The position numbers and the translations under genes are program-made. Source: Blautia sp. (GTDB lineage: Bacteria; Bacillota; Clostridia; Lachnospirales; Lachnospiraceae). From it: a DNA stretch of 52,613 bases. The notes beneath the pieces were generated by a model. The model had not been told where the DNA came from and did no database searches. It worked only from the letters and a program-made list of their open reading frames with translations. Below are positions 16,938 to 25,607 of this stretch, in pieces. The stretch lies in assembly GCA_022777285.1 (NCBI GenBank), contig JALFGN010000092.1, positions 1-52,613 of the forward strand. Direction: 5' to 3'. How positions within the stretch are numbered: position 1 is the stretch's first letter; every line of letters begins with the position of its first letter.

Positions 16938-17184
16938 AAAAAAGCCCTCATCCTGCAACAGGACGAGAGCCTTGACTATCGTTTTAACCACCTCTTACAC
17001 ATACCAACATACGTGTTCCCTATAACGGAGGAAAGCCGGCATCCCTTACTCATTTTCAGGCAGCAACTCAAGAGTGATTTTCTTTTGTTCCTACTTGCAC
17101 CGGGCTTCCACCTTCCCCGGCTCGCTGTACCTTTTGGCAACAAAATACTGTCTCTGTCATAGTTTTTTCATATTTTTTATATCA
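16936..17184 (-). promoter_or_regulatory. T-box riboswitch (isoleucine) controlling ileS
   Basis: On the mRNA strand a stem I distal element AGCGAGCCGGGG...GGTGGAAGCCCGG is followed by a specifier loop with the Ile codon ATC (17078-17076). Next come the T-box sequence AAGAGGTGGTTAAAACG (16996-16980) and an intrinsic terminator (stem 16960-16970 with 16944-16954, then six T). The bulge UGGU would pair with an uncharged ACCA end. ACGA in the T-box pairs with TCGT in the terminator arm to form the competing antiterminator. Uncharged tRNA-Ile would therefore allow read-through. Confidence 0.9.
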
Positions 17185-17190
17185 GAGTTC

Positions 17191-17220
17191 ATTATAAATA
17201 GGCACATAAGGAAATGTCAA
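17191..17220 (-). promoter_or_regulatory. ileS promoter (TTGACA-18-TATAAT)
   Basis: TTGACA at 17215-17220 and TATAAT at 17191-17196 on the minus strand. The -35 hexamer overlaps the ureD stop codon, so urease transcripts run straight into the T-box; no separate urease terminator is visible. Confidence 0.75.
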
Positions 17221-18017
17221 GGGGTAGGGGAGAATTTCTGTATTTTGTCCAATATTTTCAGGAGAGATTCGGCACCTTTTCCCAAAATACGCACAGCCAC
17301 GTCACCGCTGGTGATTCTGGTTACTCCACCTTCTATATCAGAGATTCTGTCAATCAGTTCCCGCACTTCTGTTATCCATTTTTCCGATTTTTCTATATTG
17401 AAAAACACCAGATTTGCAAGATGTGTATATCCTTCATACATTCCAAGCCCCTCCATATAAAAATCAAGAGGTTCATATCTGGTATTATCCCGATAAATCA
17501 ACTGTCCCTTTTTACGAACAGACACTTGGTTATGATACATGCGATAGGCAAATCGTTCTTTGCATGCCGCACGTCCACAGGATAATATTTCCTGAAAAAG
17601 GAAGTGAGAAGTATCATCTTCCAGATCGACTTCCAGATCGTTCTCAAAGGCAGAATCTTTAAAAGGGATTGTCGGGAGTGGTGCATACTTCAAAAAAGCA
17701 TTTTTCTCAACCTGAATCTTTGTATGTCTTCTTGCTTTTCCCTCTTTCATTTTATGAATTTTTTCATATGCCTGAGAAAGATATTCCATCTGCGTTCCTT
17801 CTTTAATATGAAGAGAAAATTCCTGAACATCTCCTTCCATAATACCTGCTGATGCAGAAAGCACCATTACCTGCATATAATCCGGTCTGGGATAAAAAGG
17901 CTGCATGATTTTAAATGGTGCCGTAAAATACAAATCACTTAAAATTACCTTTCCGTCCCGATATTCTGTTTCCAGTTTTACTTCCGAAATTCTTCCAAAT
18001 TTATTCTCTGCGTCCAC
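17217..18017 (-). CDS. ureD: Urease accessory protein UreD (UreH)
   Basis: 266 residues. The UreD pattern is recognisable (DLYFTAPFKIMQPFYP near the start and LSASAGIMEGDVQEFSLHIKEG). UreD binds apo-urease and, with UreF and UreG, forms the chaperone that delivers nickel. Last gene of the urease operon, 3 bases behind ureG, so translation is coupled. The ileS promoter overlaps its stop codon. Confidence 0.9.
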   Translation of the reverse strand: MDAENKFGRISEVKLETEYRDGKVILSDLYFTAPFKIMQPFYPRPDYMQVMVLSASAGIMEGDVQEFSLHIKEGTQMEYLSQAYEKIHKMKEGKARRHTKIQVEKNAFLKYAPLPTIPFKDSAFENDLEVDLEDDTSHFLFQEILSCGRAACKERFAYRMYHNQVSVRKKGQLIYRDNTRYEPLDFYMEGLGMYEGYTHLANLVFFNIEKSEKWITEVRELIDRISDIEGGVTRITSGDVAVRILGKGAESLLKILDKIQKFSPTP

Positions 18018-18020
18018 TTT

Positions 18021-18629
18021 TTAACATCCTTCCAGAAGCACATTTGTTTTTATCCACTGGATCACTTGATCAGTTCCGTCAAAATCACGAATATTCGTAA
18101 ATAAATATGGCCTGTCTCCACGCATTTTTTTCGAATCCCGATCCATTACCGAAAGATCTGCTCCTACATAAGGAGCCAGATCAGTCTTATTAATCACAAG
18201 AAGATCTGATTTTGTGATTCCCGGTCCTCCTTTTCGTGGAATCTTATCTCCTTCTGCCACATCAATAACAAAAATTGTTGCATCTACCAGTTCGGGGCTA
18301 AATGTAGCAGAAAGATTATCTCCACCACTTTCAATAAACAAAATTTGAATATCAGGAAATTTCTCCATCATTTCTTCCACCGCTTCCAGATTCATAGATG
18401 CATCCTCACGAATAGCCGTATGAGGGCATCCACCAGTCTCCACACCGATAATCCGTTCTCGTGGCAATACAGAATTTTTACAGAGGAATTCTGCATCTTC
18501 TTTTGTATAAATATCGTTCGTGATAACACCAATACTATATTGCGATGCCATTTGTCTGGTCAGACATTCAATCAACGCAGTCTTTCCGGATCCTACCGGA
18601 CCTGCCACTCCAATTTTAACATACGACAT
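18021..18629 (-). CDS. ureG: Urease accessory GTPase UreG
   Basis: 202 residues from the ATG at 18629 (AGAGGA upstream). P-loop [12 protein letters not shown], the metal-binding [15 protein letters not shown] (Cys-Pro-His), and the [13 protein letters not shown] guanine-specificity motif are intact. Hydrolyses GTP to drive nickel insertion and carbamylation of the urease active-site lysine. It lies between ureF and ureD in the standard order. Confidence 0.96.
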   Translation of the reverse strand: MSYVKIGVAGPVGSGKTALIECLTRQMASQYSIGVITNDIYTKEDAEFLCKNSVLPRERIIGVETGGCPHTAIREDASMNLEAVEEMMEKFPDIQILFIESGGDNLSATFSPELVDATIFVIDVAEGDKIPRKGGPGITKSDLLVINKTDLAPYVGADLSVMDRDSKKMRGDRPYLFTNIRDFDGTDQVIQWIKTNVLLEGC

Positions 18630-18658
18630 ATTCTTATCCTCTTTTCTAAAAATGATTC

Positions 18659-19351
18659 TCACGACATATAAATGCGTGAATAAAGCCCTTCATGCTGGAT
18701 ACATCTGAGATCAAAACCAGGGCTTGATAAGCCCAGCATATCTTCCGAAAGTTTCATCACCTGCTCCAATAATTCTTTCATAAGATCATAAGTTCCTATC
18801 AAAAGCTGCTGTCCCACCGACTGACTTAATGGAATGGTTTTTACACAGTTTGTAACCATTGCCGAAGTCTGTGCATATATATAATGTTCCAGACAATCAC
18901 TGACAGAAATTCCCACAGCAGCACAGAAAATCCCGTAAACAGTAGCATGATGCATACTTTTTCCTTTTTGGGACTGCACATACTTTTCAAAAACAGGACT
19001 TTCATACTGAATTTTCAATCCTGATACAGTCTTTACAAAACGGGAACCCAGTTTTTTACTGGCTTCTCTGATCTCTCTGGGTGTTTTTCCTGCCTCAACA
19101 AGATTTTCCAGTTCCTGAAGTTGATTCAGATTTCCTGATTTGGCATATTCCCATGCAAGGCGTACATTCAGAAGTTCATTGTAACAAAAATTATAACGCA
19201 GTTTCTTATGAATAAACTCTGACGCACTATTCAAATCCTTTACAATTCCTTTCTGAATATATGTTTCAAGACCATAAGAATGAGAATAGCCGCCGATCGG
19301 AAACAGGGCATCATTCACCTGCAGTAATAAAAATTTTTCATTTCTGACCAT
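18659..19351 (-). CDS. ureF: Urease accessory protein UreF
   Basis: 230 residues from the ATG at 19351 (GGAGG upstream), all-helical. UreF hallmarks are [21 protein letters not shown] near the N-terminus and the C-terminal region with many helices. UreF bridges UreD and UreG in the nickel-delivery complex. It follows ureE by 28 bases. Confidence 0.93.
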   Translation of the reverse strand: MVRNEKFLLLQVNDALFPIGGYSHSYGLETYIQKGIVKDLNSASEFIHKKLRYNFCYNELLNVRLAWEYAKSGNLNQLQELENLVEAGKTPREIREASKKLGSRFVKTVSGLKIQYESPVFEKYVQSQKGKSMHHATVYGIFCAAVGISVSDCLEHYIYAQTSAMVTNCVKTIPLSQSVGQQLLIGTYDLMKELLEQVMKLSEDMLGLSSPGFDLRCIQHEGLYSRIYMS

Positions 19352-19379
19352 GTTTCTGTTTCCTCCATACTGTTTTGCT

Positions 19380-19859
19380 TTAATGGGTATGAGAATGCAC
19401 AGAAGCAGAAATCCGTCTGTCAAAATCTAATGGGATATCTCTCACCTCAGTCGTCACACCATGAAGTTTATTTAACATTACACACATTGGTTCATTATAT
19501 GGAGTGATAAAAGTGCCTGCTTCTTCTCCCCAAAATAGCGGAGCATGACGATTTCCGATTTCATAACATACCTTCGCCGTCATATGCGGGTGATTTTTAT
19601 CAATTCGGACAACAATTGCCCTGCAGGGAGTGATATTTACGGCAAAAACCGTATCCCCTTCCACTGCAAGTACATCATCCTGTTTTAATCCACGCGTCAG
19701 AATCGAATCGTCCATACGAATTCCTATCTCAATACCGCTGCTGCTTGTTTTTCTATGAAGTTTTTTAAAAGCTTCATCCCATTGAATATCTACATAATCT
19801 ACTTTTTTTCCAAAAAACTTCTCATCCTTTGCGTTTCCCAGGATTTTCTCACAAATCAT
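19380..19859 (-). CDS. ureE: Urease accessory protein UreE (nickel chaperone)
   Basis: 159 residues from the ATG at 19859 (AAAGGAG 5 bases upstream). N-terminal peptide-binding domain, then the metal-binding domain with YEIGNRHAPLFWGEE, whose histidine is the conserved nickel ligand. The C-terminal tail is short (SVHSHTH) compared with the His-rich tails of some UreE proteins, so extra nickel storage is limited. It lies 11 bases behind the urea channel gene. Confidence 0.93.
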   Translation of the reverse strand: MICEKILGNAKDEKFFGKKVDYVDIQWDEAFKKLHRKTSSSGIEIGIRMDDSILTRGLKQDDVLAVEGDTVFAVNITPCRAIVVRIDKNHPHMTAKVCYEIGNRHAPLFWGEEAGTFITPYNEPMCVMLNKLHGVTTEVRDIPLDFDRRISASVHSHTH

Positions 19860-19870
19860 AGTTTCTCCTT

Positions 19871-20377
19871 TTACCACTTGCCAATCATCATCAACACGCC
19901 AGGAATCCAGGCCGTTGCCACGCCTTCAAAAACCTGGAGTGCAGGTACCAGTTTGCCAAGTTTTTTCCCTAAAATATCTTCTACAAATGCAGTTCCCCAA
20001 AGGATTGCCCAGAGATACCAGATTACTGCCCAGCGAATATCCGGCACAATTCCAAGAGATGGAATTCCCACAAATCCTTCCAAAGTTCCAAAAATAACTG
20101 CATTAATTGCAACAAATGTAGAAAACCAGGCAAATGGAATTCCACTCAAACCAAAAATATTATTGACTGCAACAAAAAGATAGGTAAAGCAGAATAAAAG
20201 TCCGGTTCCTGCAGCATAGTAGTTTCCCTGTACCAGATTTACGAAATTAATAAATAAAGACAGTCCGCCTGTAAAAATGTTCATAATTGCTGCCGACTTT
20301 CCGTCTACTTTATAGAAATTGCAGATTCCATTATTAATCAGTACAATTCCCACAAATAACAAACAAACTCCTAACAT
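19871..20377 (-). CDS. ureI: AmiS/UreI-family urea/amide channel
   Basis: 168 residues, very hydrophobic, with about six membrane helices. Recognisable motifs are MLGVCLLFVGIVLINNGIC at the start and AAGTGLLFCFTYLFVAVNN. The family includes the Helicobacter pylori proton-gated urea channel and short-chain amide porters. Its place inside the operon, between ureC and ureE, shows that urea import is coordinated with hydrolysis. Whether it is acid-gated cannot be read from the sequence. Confidence 0.88.
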   Translation of the reverse strand: MLGVCLLFVGIVLINNGICNFYKVDGKSAAIMNIFTGGLSLFINFVNLVQGNYYAAGTGLLFCFTYLFVAVNNIFGLSGIPFAWFSTFVAINAVIFGTLEGFVGIPSLGIVPDIRWAVIWYLWAILWGTAFVEDILGKKLGKLVPALQVFEGVATAWIPGVLMMIGKW

Positions 20378-20388
20378 GGCACCCTCCT

Positions 20389-22110
20389 TTAGAATAAGCT
20401 GTATAACTGTGTCAACGGAAGCTTCTTAGCCGGTTTTGAAGTAATACTTTCACCATCTGCTTTTACTTCATATGTCTCCGGATCCACTGTAATCTCCGGC
20501 GTTTTATCATTGAATACCATATCTTTTTTACCGATATTGCGGCAATTTTCCACTGGAACCACAGTCTTTTCAAGACCATATTTTTCTTTCACATGTCCTT
20601 CCATAGCAGCTTTTGATACAAAAGTAAGACAAGATGCATATTTTGCTTTTCCATGGGCTGCAAACATTGGCTGATAAAGTACCGGCTGTGTAGTCGGAAT
20701 CGAAGCATTGGCATCTCCCATTTTCGAAGCAATGATCATGCCGCCTTTAATAACCATATCCGGTTTCACTCCAAAAAAGGCCGGATTCCACAGTACCAGA
20801 TCCGCAAATTTTCCAGCTTCCACAGAACCTACATATTTGGAAATTCCATGTGTAATTGCCGGATTAATTGTATACTTGGAAATATATCTTTTCGCACGGA
20901 AATTATCATTTCCATGTCCTTCATCTTCCGGAAGCGGTCCTCTCTCTTCTTTCATCTTACTTGCTGTCTGCCAGGTACGGGTAATAACTTCTCCAATACG
21001 TCCCATAGCCTGAGAATCGGAGCTCATCATACTGAATACACCCATGTCGTGAAGCACATCTTCTGCTGCAATGGTTTCCGGACGGATACGGGAATCAGCA
21101 AAGGCTACATCCTCCGGAATCTTTTTGTCCAGATGATGACAAACCATTAACATGTCCAAATGCTCATCCAATGTATTCACTGTAAATGGCATAGTCGGGT
21201 TGGTAGAAGAAGGAAGAATATTCGGAGTGGCTGCTGCCTTGATAATATCGGGTGCATGACCACCACCTGCGCCTTCTGTATGATAAGTATGAATGGTTCT
21301 TCCAGCAATGGCATGGATGGTGTCTTCCACACAACCACCTTCATTCAATGTATCTGTATGAATAGCAACCTGCACATCATATTCATCTGCCACATTCAGA
21401 CAATGGTCAATAACAGCCGGAGTAGAACCCCAATCCTCATGAATTTTCAGCCCCATAGCTCCTGCCTTTACCTGCTCGATTAATGGTCTCTCATCTGAAC
21501 AGTTTCCTTTCCCAAGAAATCCCAGATTCATGGGATATTCTTCTGCTGCTTTCAACATCATTTCCATATTCCATGGTCCCGGTGTACAGGTCGTTGCATT
21601 GGTTCCATCTGCAGGACCGGTACCTCCGCCAATCATTGTAGTAACACCAGAATACAGAGCACAATCAATCTGCTGCGGACAGATAAAATGAATATGCGTA
21701 TCAATTCCACCGGCTGTAACAATCAACCCTTCACCGGCAAGGGCTTCTGTAGATGCTCCTACTGTCATTCCCGGTGTGACACCGTCCATCACGCTTGGAT
21801 TTCCTGCTTTTCCAATTCCTTTGATTTTTCCATCTTTAATACCAATATCTGCTTTTACAATACCTGTATAATCCAAAATCAAAGCATTTGTAATGACCAG
21901 GTCCAGATCCCCATCTGCACTTGTAGTTTTTACAGACTGACCCATACCATCACGAATTGTCTTTCCTCCGCCAAACTTAATCTCATCTCCATAAGTCGTA
22001 TAGTCTTTTTCCACTTCAATTATAATATCTGTATCTGCAAGACGAACTTTATCCCCTGTCGTAGGGCCGTACATCATAGCATATTTTTCTCCTGAAATTT
22101 TTACGCTCAT
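20389..22110 (-). CDS. ureC: Urease subunit alpha (catalytic)
   Basis: 573 residues from the ATG at 22110 (AAGGAGGAG upstream). All active-site residues are present, each offset +5 from Klebsiella numbering: nickel ligands H139 and H141, carbamylated lysine K222 (GLKIHEDWG), H251, H277 and D365, with the flap residues C324 and H325 (MVCHHL). Hydrolyses urea to ammonia and carbamate in the cytosol. Full length and apparently functional. Confidence 0.98.
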   Translation of the reverse strand: MSVKISGEKYAMMYGPTTGDKVRLADTDIIIEVEKDYTTYGDEIKFGGGKTIRDGMGQSVKTTSADGDLDLVITNALILDYTGIVKADIGIKDGKIKGIGKAGNPSVMDGVTPGMTVGASTEALAGEGLIVTAGGIDTHIHFICPQQIDCALYSGVTTMIGGGTGPADGTNATTCTPGPWNMEMMLKAAEEYPMNLGFLGKGNCSDERPLIEQVKAGAMGLKIHEDWGSTPAVIDHCLNVADEYDVQVAIHTDTLNEGGCVEDTIHAIAGRTIHTYHTEGAGGGHAPDIIKAAATPNILPSSTNPTMPFTVNTLDEHLDMLMVCHHLDKKIPEDVAFADSRIRPETIAAEDVLHDMGVFSMMSSDSQAMGRIGEVITRTWQTASKMKEERGPLPEDEGHGNDNFRAKRYISKYTINPAITHGISKYVGSVEAGKFADLVLWNPAFFGVKPDMVIKGGMIIASKMGDANASIPTTQPVLYQPMFAAHGKAKYASCLTFVSKAAMEGHVKEKYGLEKTVVPVENCRNIGKKDMVFNDKTPEITVDPETYEVKADGESITSKPAKKLPLTQLYSLF

Positions 22111-22135
22111 TAGTCTCCTCCTTGATCGGTAAGAA

Positions 22136-22501
22136 TTATTTCTCCATAAATCCTCTGATTCTGGCATTTTCCAGTGCAGCCTCTTTATTAACCTCAGAAA
22201 TCTGTGCACAGGTAAGATCATTTAATCCGAACACTCTCTTTGTACCGCCGATTGCTGTAAGCTGTACTTCTTTTTCTTCTCCTGGTTCAAATCTTACGGA
22301 AGTTCCGGATGGGATATCGAGATGATATCCATACGCCTTTTCCCTGTCGAATTTCAGATAACGGTTTACCTCAAAAAAATGAAAATGAGAACCTACCTGA
22401 ATTGGACGATCACCTGTATTTGCGACTGATACATGAACAGATGATTTTCCTTCATTTAATATAATTTCTCTTTCCAATGGAATGATTTCACCGATTTTCA
22501 T
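22136..22501 (-). CDS. ureB: Urease subunit beta
   Basis: 121 residues. Typical UreB sequence: [15 protein letters not shown] at the N-terminus, then [18 protein letters not shown] and a C-terminal region ending near RIRGFMEK. It is a separate gene rather than fused to ureA as in Helicobacter. It sits 14 bases behind ureA and 25 bases ahead of ureC, each with a good ribosome site. Confidence 0.97.
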   Translation of the reverse strand: MKIGEIIPLEREIILNEGKSSVHVSVANTGDRPIQVGSHFHFFEVNRYLKFDREKAYGYHLDIPSGTSVRFEPGEEKEVQLTAIGGTKRVFGLNDLTCAQISEVNKEAALENARIRGFMEK

Positions 22502-22515
22502 GTTTTCTGCCTCCT

Positions 22516-22818
22516 TTACTGAATAGGGTTATGTACTGTCACAAGCTTTGTTCCATCCGGAAAAGTGGCCTCTACCTGTACTTCGTGTACCATATCTGCA
22601 ACACCTTCCATAACATCCGCTTTTGTCAGCATTTTTGTTCCAAGCTGCATCAGTTCCACAACATTTTTTCCATCTCTTGCCAGCTCCAGAAGTTCTGAAC
22701 TGATGTATGCAACTGCCTCCACATAATTTAATTTCACGCCTCTTTCTTTTCTTTCTTTTGCCAGATTTCCAGCCATATGAAGCATGAGTTTTTCCTGTTC
22801 TTTCGGATTTAAACGCAT
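22516..22818 (-). CDS. ureA: Urease subunit gamma
   Basis: 100 residues, the usual length: [17 protein letters not shown] at the start and [20 protein letters not shown] at the end. First gene of ureABC-ureI-ureEFGD. Upstream are a consensus sigma-A promoter and, between it and the ribosome site (AAAGGAGG), an intrinsic terminator, so the operon is probably controlled by read-through. Confidence 0.97.
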   Translation of the reverse strand: MRLNPKEQEKLMLHMAGNLAKERKERGVKLNYVEAVAYISSELLELARDGKNVVELMQLGTKMLTKADVMEGVADMVHEVQVEATFPDGTKLVTVHNPIQ

Positions 22819-22838
22819 TTTTTTCCTCCTTTACATAC

Positions 22839-22878
22839 AAAAAAACAGGCAAAGACGCATTTCGACATCTTTGCCTGT
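22839..22878 (-). terminator. Leader terminator (attenuator) in front of ureA
   Basis: A perfect 11-bp stem (22868-22878 with 22845-22855), extendable by GATG/CGTC, followed on the ureA strand by seven T. It lies between the promoter and the ribosome site, so it ends most transcripts unless something interferes. I cannot see the competing structure or the signal. Confidence 0.8.
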
Positions 22879-22899
22879 TATCTCTTAAGAATATGGGAT

Positions 22900-22929
22900 A
22901 TTATAACATCTATCTATTCTCTTTGTCAA
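22900..22929 (-). promoter_or_regulatory. Urease operon promoter (TTGACA-18-TATAAT)
   Basis: Perfect hexamers TTGACA (22924-22929) and TATAAT (22900-22905) on the minus strand with an 18-base spacer, giving a leader of about 75 bases before ureA. Confidence 0.8.
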
Positions 22930-22978
22930 ACACTTTATCTCATTATAAGAACTTAAAGAAAACCTTATTTTCTAAGCC

Positions 22979-23007
22979 TTGTATGAACCTTTCAAATCCC
23001 TTATAAT
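22979..23007 (+). promoter_or_regulatory. Promoter of the D,D-carboxypeptidase gene (TTGTAT-17-TATAAT)
   Basis: TTGTAT (22979-22984) and TATAAT (23002-23007), 17-base spacer. The predicted start near 23014 leaves only about 5 bases before an ATG at 23019, which argues for the in-frame GTG at 23061. Confidence 0.65.
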
Positions 23008-23060
23008 AATAAAATACAATGAAATTTCATTCTATTAACAAGAAAGAACTGAGGAAGATC

Positions 23061-24521
23061 GTGAAAAAATTAAACTTATGGATAAAAGCAGTTGCCGTAT
23101 CCTTCTGCCTGCTTACAGGTCTTTGTCCAATTCCTGTATCTGCTGCGGAAGAAAAAACAGATCCAAACGCGCCTCCGGAAAGCTACACCTGGGAAATCCA
23201 GTCGGATTCCTGGCCTTCCTGGCCCGAAGGACCAAAGGTAGTTGCAGAAACAGCGATAGTAATGGATATGGATTCCGGACAGATTCTCTATGCAAAAGGA
23301 ATCGATGAAAAACGGTATCCTGCAAGTACCACAAAAATCATGACTGCATGGATTGCTCTTGAAAACAGCTCTCTGTCTGAAGAAGTGACGTTTACAGCCG
23401 AAGCAGTAAACAGTATTGAACCACAGAGCACACACATCGGAATCAAACCGGGAGAAATTCTGACTATGGAGCAGAGCCTCTATGCCGTACTTCTTGCATC
23501 TGCTAATGAAGTATCCAATGGAGTGGCTGAACATGTAGGTGGTTCCATCTCCGAATTTGTAGACATGATGAACGCCAAAGCTGCTTCTCTTGGATGTGTA
23601 AACACACAGTTTGCCAATCCCAGTGGTCTCCATGACGACAATCATTACACTACGGCAAGAGATCTGGCTATTATAACTTCTGCTGCTTACAAAAACAAAA
23701 TCTTTCGGGATATCATCAAAACAGAATATTATATCGAACCAACTACTAATATCACAAATGAAGAACGCTGGCTGAATAACCATCATAAAATGCTGGTTCC
23801 CGGTAATCGTCATTATGAAGGATGTACAGGAGGAAAAACCGGATATACTACCGATGCAGGAAATACCCTTGTAACCTGTGCCAACAGAAATGGAATAAAC
23901 CTTGTTGCCGTCGTATTAGCTGATACACTTGCAGATCAATACACCGATACGGCCGCACTTCTGGATTACGGTTTTAACAATTTCCATAAAGAAAAGCTGT
24001 CTGACGGTTCATCGAATACCGTTGTACACGCACTTCCTTATGAGCAATATCTTCTTCATATTCAAAATCCTGAATTTCTTACTTGTGTGGAAAAAGGTGG
24101 TTGTATTTTGCTCCCAAATACGATTGATACAGATGCGCTTACATGCAACCGCAAAACAGAAGGAAATTCTATCTGTACCGATTATTATCTGAAGGATCAG
24201 TATCTGATAACAAAGACCATAAAAATACTTCCTTCCAAATCTTTACAGTTAGCCCGATATCCCCATGTTGCCACTTCTGAATCTGTGGAAGACACAACTA
24301 CAAAAGAACCGGAACCGATTTCTGTTCCTGATTCTCCTGTCAGGGAAGAAAATTCGGACAATATTTTCAAGAATCTTATTCTTAATTTCTTTTCTCTTCC
24401 ATCCTGGAAACAGATTGCTTTTGTTTTTATGACAGGGGCAACACTTTTCTATATCATACTGATTATTTTTAAAATCAAAAAATATCAAAAAAAGAGGCGT
24501 AAAAAAAGACATCATGATTGA
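23061..24521 (+). CDS. D-alanyl-D-alanine carboxypeptidase (DacF/PBP5-type)
   Basis: 486 residues from the GTG at 23061, chosen because GAGGA precedes it and the protein then opens with a signal peptide (KKLNLWIKAVAVSFCLLTG, cleavage after VSA). An ATG at 23019 would add 14 residues but be almost leaderless. Active-site motifs are complete: ASTTKIM (SxxK), SAN, and GGKTGYT (KTG). It trims the terminal D-Ala of peptidoglycan stems outside the membrane. The C-terminus carries a single membrane helix (FVFMTGATLFYIILIIF) followed by a very basic tail, instead of the usual amphipathic anchor. Confidence 0.92.
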   Translation: MKKLNLWIKAVAVSFCLLTGLCPIPVSAAEEKTDPNAPPESYTWEIQSDSWPSWPEGPKVVAETAIVMDMDSGQILYAKGIDEKRYPASTTKIMTAWIALENSSLSEEVTFTAEAVNSIEPQSTHIGIKPGEILTMEQSLYAVLLASANEVSNGVAEHVGGSISEFVDMMNAKAASLGCVNTQFANPSGLHDDNHYTTARDLAIITSAAYKNKIFRDIIKTEYYIEPTTNITNEERWLNNHHKMLVPGNRHYEGCTGGKTGYTTDAGNTLVTCANRNGINLVAVVLADTLADQYTDTAALLDYGFNNFHKEKLSDGSSNTVVHALPYEQYLLHIQNPEFLTCVEKGGCILLPNTIDTDALTCNRKTEGNSICTDYYLKDQYLITKTIKILPSKSLQLARYPHVATSESVEDTTTKEPEPISVPDSPVREENSDNIFKNLILNFFSLPSWKQIAFVFMTGATLFYIILIIFKIKKYQKKRRKKRHHD

Positions 24522-24531
24522 TGTCTTTTTT
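24502..24531. terminator. Bidirectional terminator inside the overlapping 3' ends of two convergent genes
   Basis: A perfect 13-bp stem (24502-24514 with 24519-24531) with a 4-base loop, A/T-runs forming the outer stem, so it terminates in both directions. It includes both stop codons and encodes the last residues of both proteins. Confidence 0.85.
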
Positions 24532-25468
24532 CACGTCTTTTCTTTCTCAACAAATCTCGTCTTTCCTTCACCAGTTCTGCTTCCTGATCATTAATTTTCT
24601 TAATGGTCTTAATTACATAATAATTTCCTTCATCCGTTTTCTTTAAACGGATTTTCCCTCTGAGATACCCATGTTCCGGACAAACTGCAAGACAAATATG
24701 GATTTTTGAATTCAAAGAAAACCAACGTATTTTCTTCCTTGCTGTCTTACCACACAGAAAGCATCGGGTACTCACGACTTCTCTGTCCTTCGTGGCTTCT
24801 TCTTTTGAAGAAAATTCTCTGGAAATATATTTGGAATATCGTTCAAATACTACTTTGATTTCCTCTTTTTTCGATTTCGGATTCTGATAGCAATCAATGG
24901 AATAATTTTTTGTAATTACCTCCATCGGCAGACTGGCAAAAATCTGAGCTGTATACCAGGCATCATGAAGAGCCCTGTGAAAACATTCCTCTTTCTTCAT
25001 CTGCAGATAATCGATGGCATATTCCAGAGAACGGCTACTCTTGTTTCCCTCATATTCAATTCCGAAAATTTTCTGTACATCATAATAAAAAACAGGTCCC
25101 TTAAGCAAATGAGAAAGTTTATAATATTTCATATTTCTCTGAAGCTCCACAAGATCTGCCTGTCCCCATGTACAGAACATTACATCCTCTCCACACCAAC
25201 ACAGAAATTTACGCACTGCTTTTGAAAAAGGAATCCCCTCTTCCAGAGTTTCTTGATCTATATTTAAGATCTCTTTTGTCCGAAAATGCAGCCTGTGATA
25301 AACCGTCGGTCGGATAACCTGCTGAAATCTTTCAATTTCCTTGCGTTCTTCATTGAGCTTTACGGCACCGATTTCAATAATCTCAAATGGAATCTTCTTA
25401 TTTTCTCTTTCCTTTCCATATGGACACTGATTCCATTCCAGATCAAATACAATATAGTTCATACGCAT
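24512..25468 (-). CDS. DEDDh-type 3'-5' exonuclease with C-terminal Cys-rich extension
   Basis: 318 residues. Exonuclease residues are visible: D9 and E11 in VFDLEWN, D105 in WGQADL, and H164 with D169 in FHRALHDA. The fold resembles KapD/ERI-1-type RNA exonucleases. The C-terminal third adds a possible zinc ribbon (C236-x2-C239 and C259-x3-C263, H266). Substrate is unknown. It overlaps the convergent carboxypeptidase gene by 10 bases. An ATG two codons in is an equally possible start. Confidence 0.82.
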   Translation of the reverse strand: MRMNYIVFDLEWNQCPYGKERENKKIPFEIIEIGAVKLNEERKEIERFQQVIRPTVYHRLHFRTKEILNIDQETLEEGIPFSKAVRKFLCWCGEDVMFCTWGQADLVELQRNMKYYKLSHLLKGPVFYYDVQKIFGIEYEGNKSSRSLEYAIDYLQMKKEECFHRALHDAWYTAQIFASLPMEVITKNYSIDCYQNPKSKKEEIKVVFERYSKYISREFSSKEEATKDREVVSTRCFLCGKTARKKIRWFSLNSKIHICLAVCPEHGYLRGKIRLKKTDEGNYYVIKTIKKINDQEAELVKERRDLLRKKRREKRHQS

Positions 25469-25523
25469 TCTATCCTAAAACTTTAATATTTCAAATGACT
25501 TCTCCAAAGTATCACTGTATTAG

Positions 25524-25552
25524 ATTTTACCATGAAGCACTCTCTCATGCAA
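25524..25552 (-). promoter_or_regulatory. Promoter of the exonuclease gene (TTGCAT-17-TAAAAT)
   Basis: TTGCAT (25547-25552) and TAAAAT (25524-25529) on the minus strand with a 17-base spacer, located after the ftsH terminator. Confidence 0.55.
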
Positions 25553-25560
25553 CTGCAATA

Positions 25561-25595
25561 TAAAAGGAGATTCGCATGTACGTACGAATCTCCTT
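25561..25595 (-). terminator. ftsH terminator
   Basis: A perfect 11-bp stem (25585-25595 with 25564-25574) with a 10-base loop, followed on the minus strand by a short T-rich tract (TTTTATA), 12 bases after the ftsH stop. Confidence 0.8.
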
Positions 25596-25607
25596 CTATC
25601 TTTGCTC

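Noticed and set aside
22839-22900. ANTAR-type hexaloop in the ureA leader (an ACAGGC stretch precedes the terminator arm)
   Set aside because: The flanking bases do not pair, so no closing stem exists; urease is left out of the proposed ANTAR regulon.
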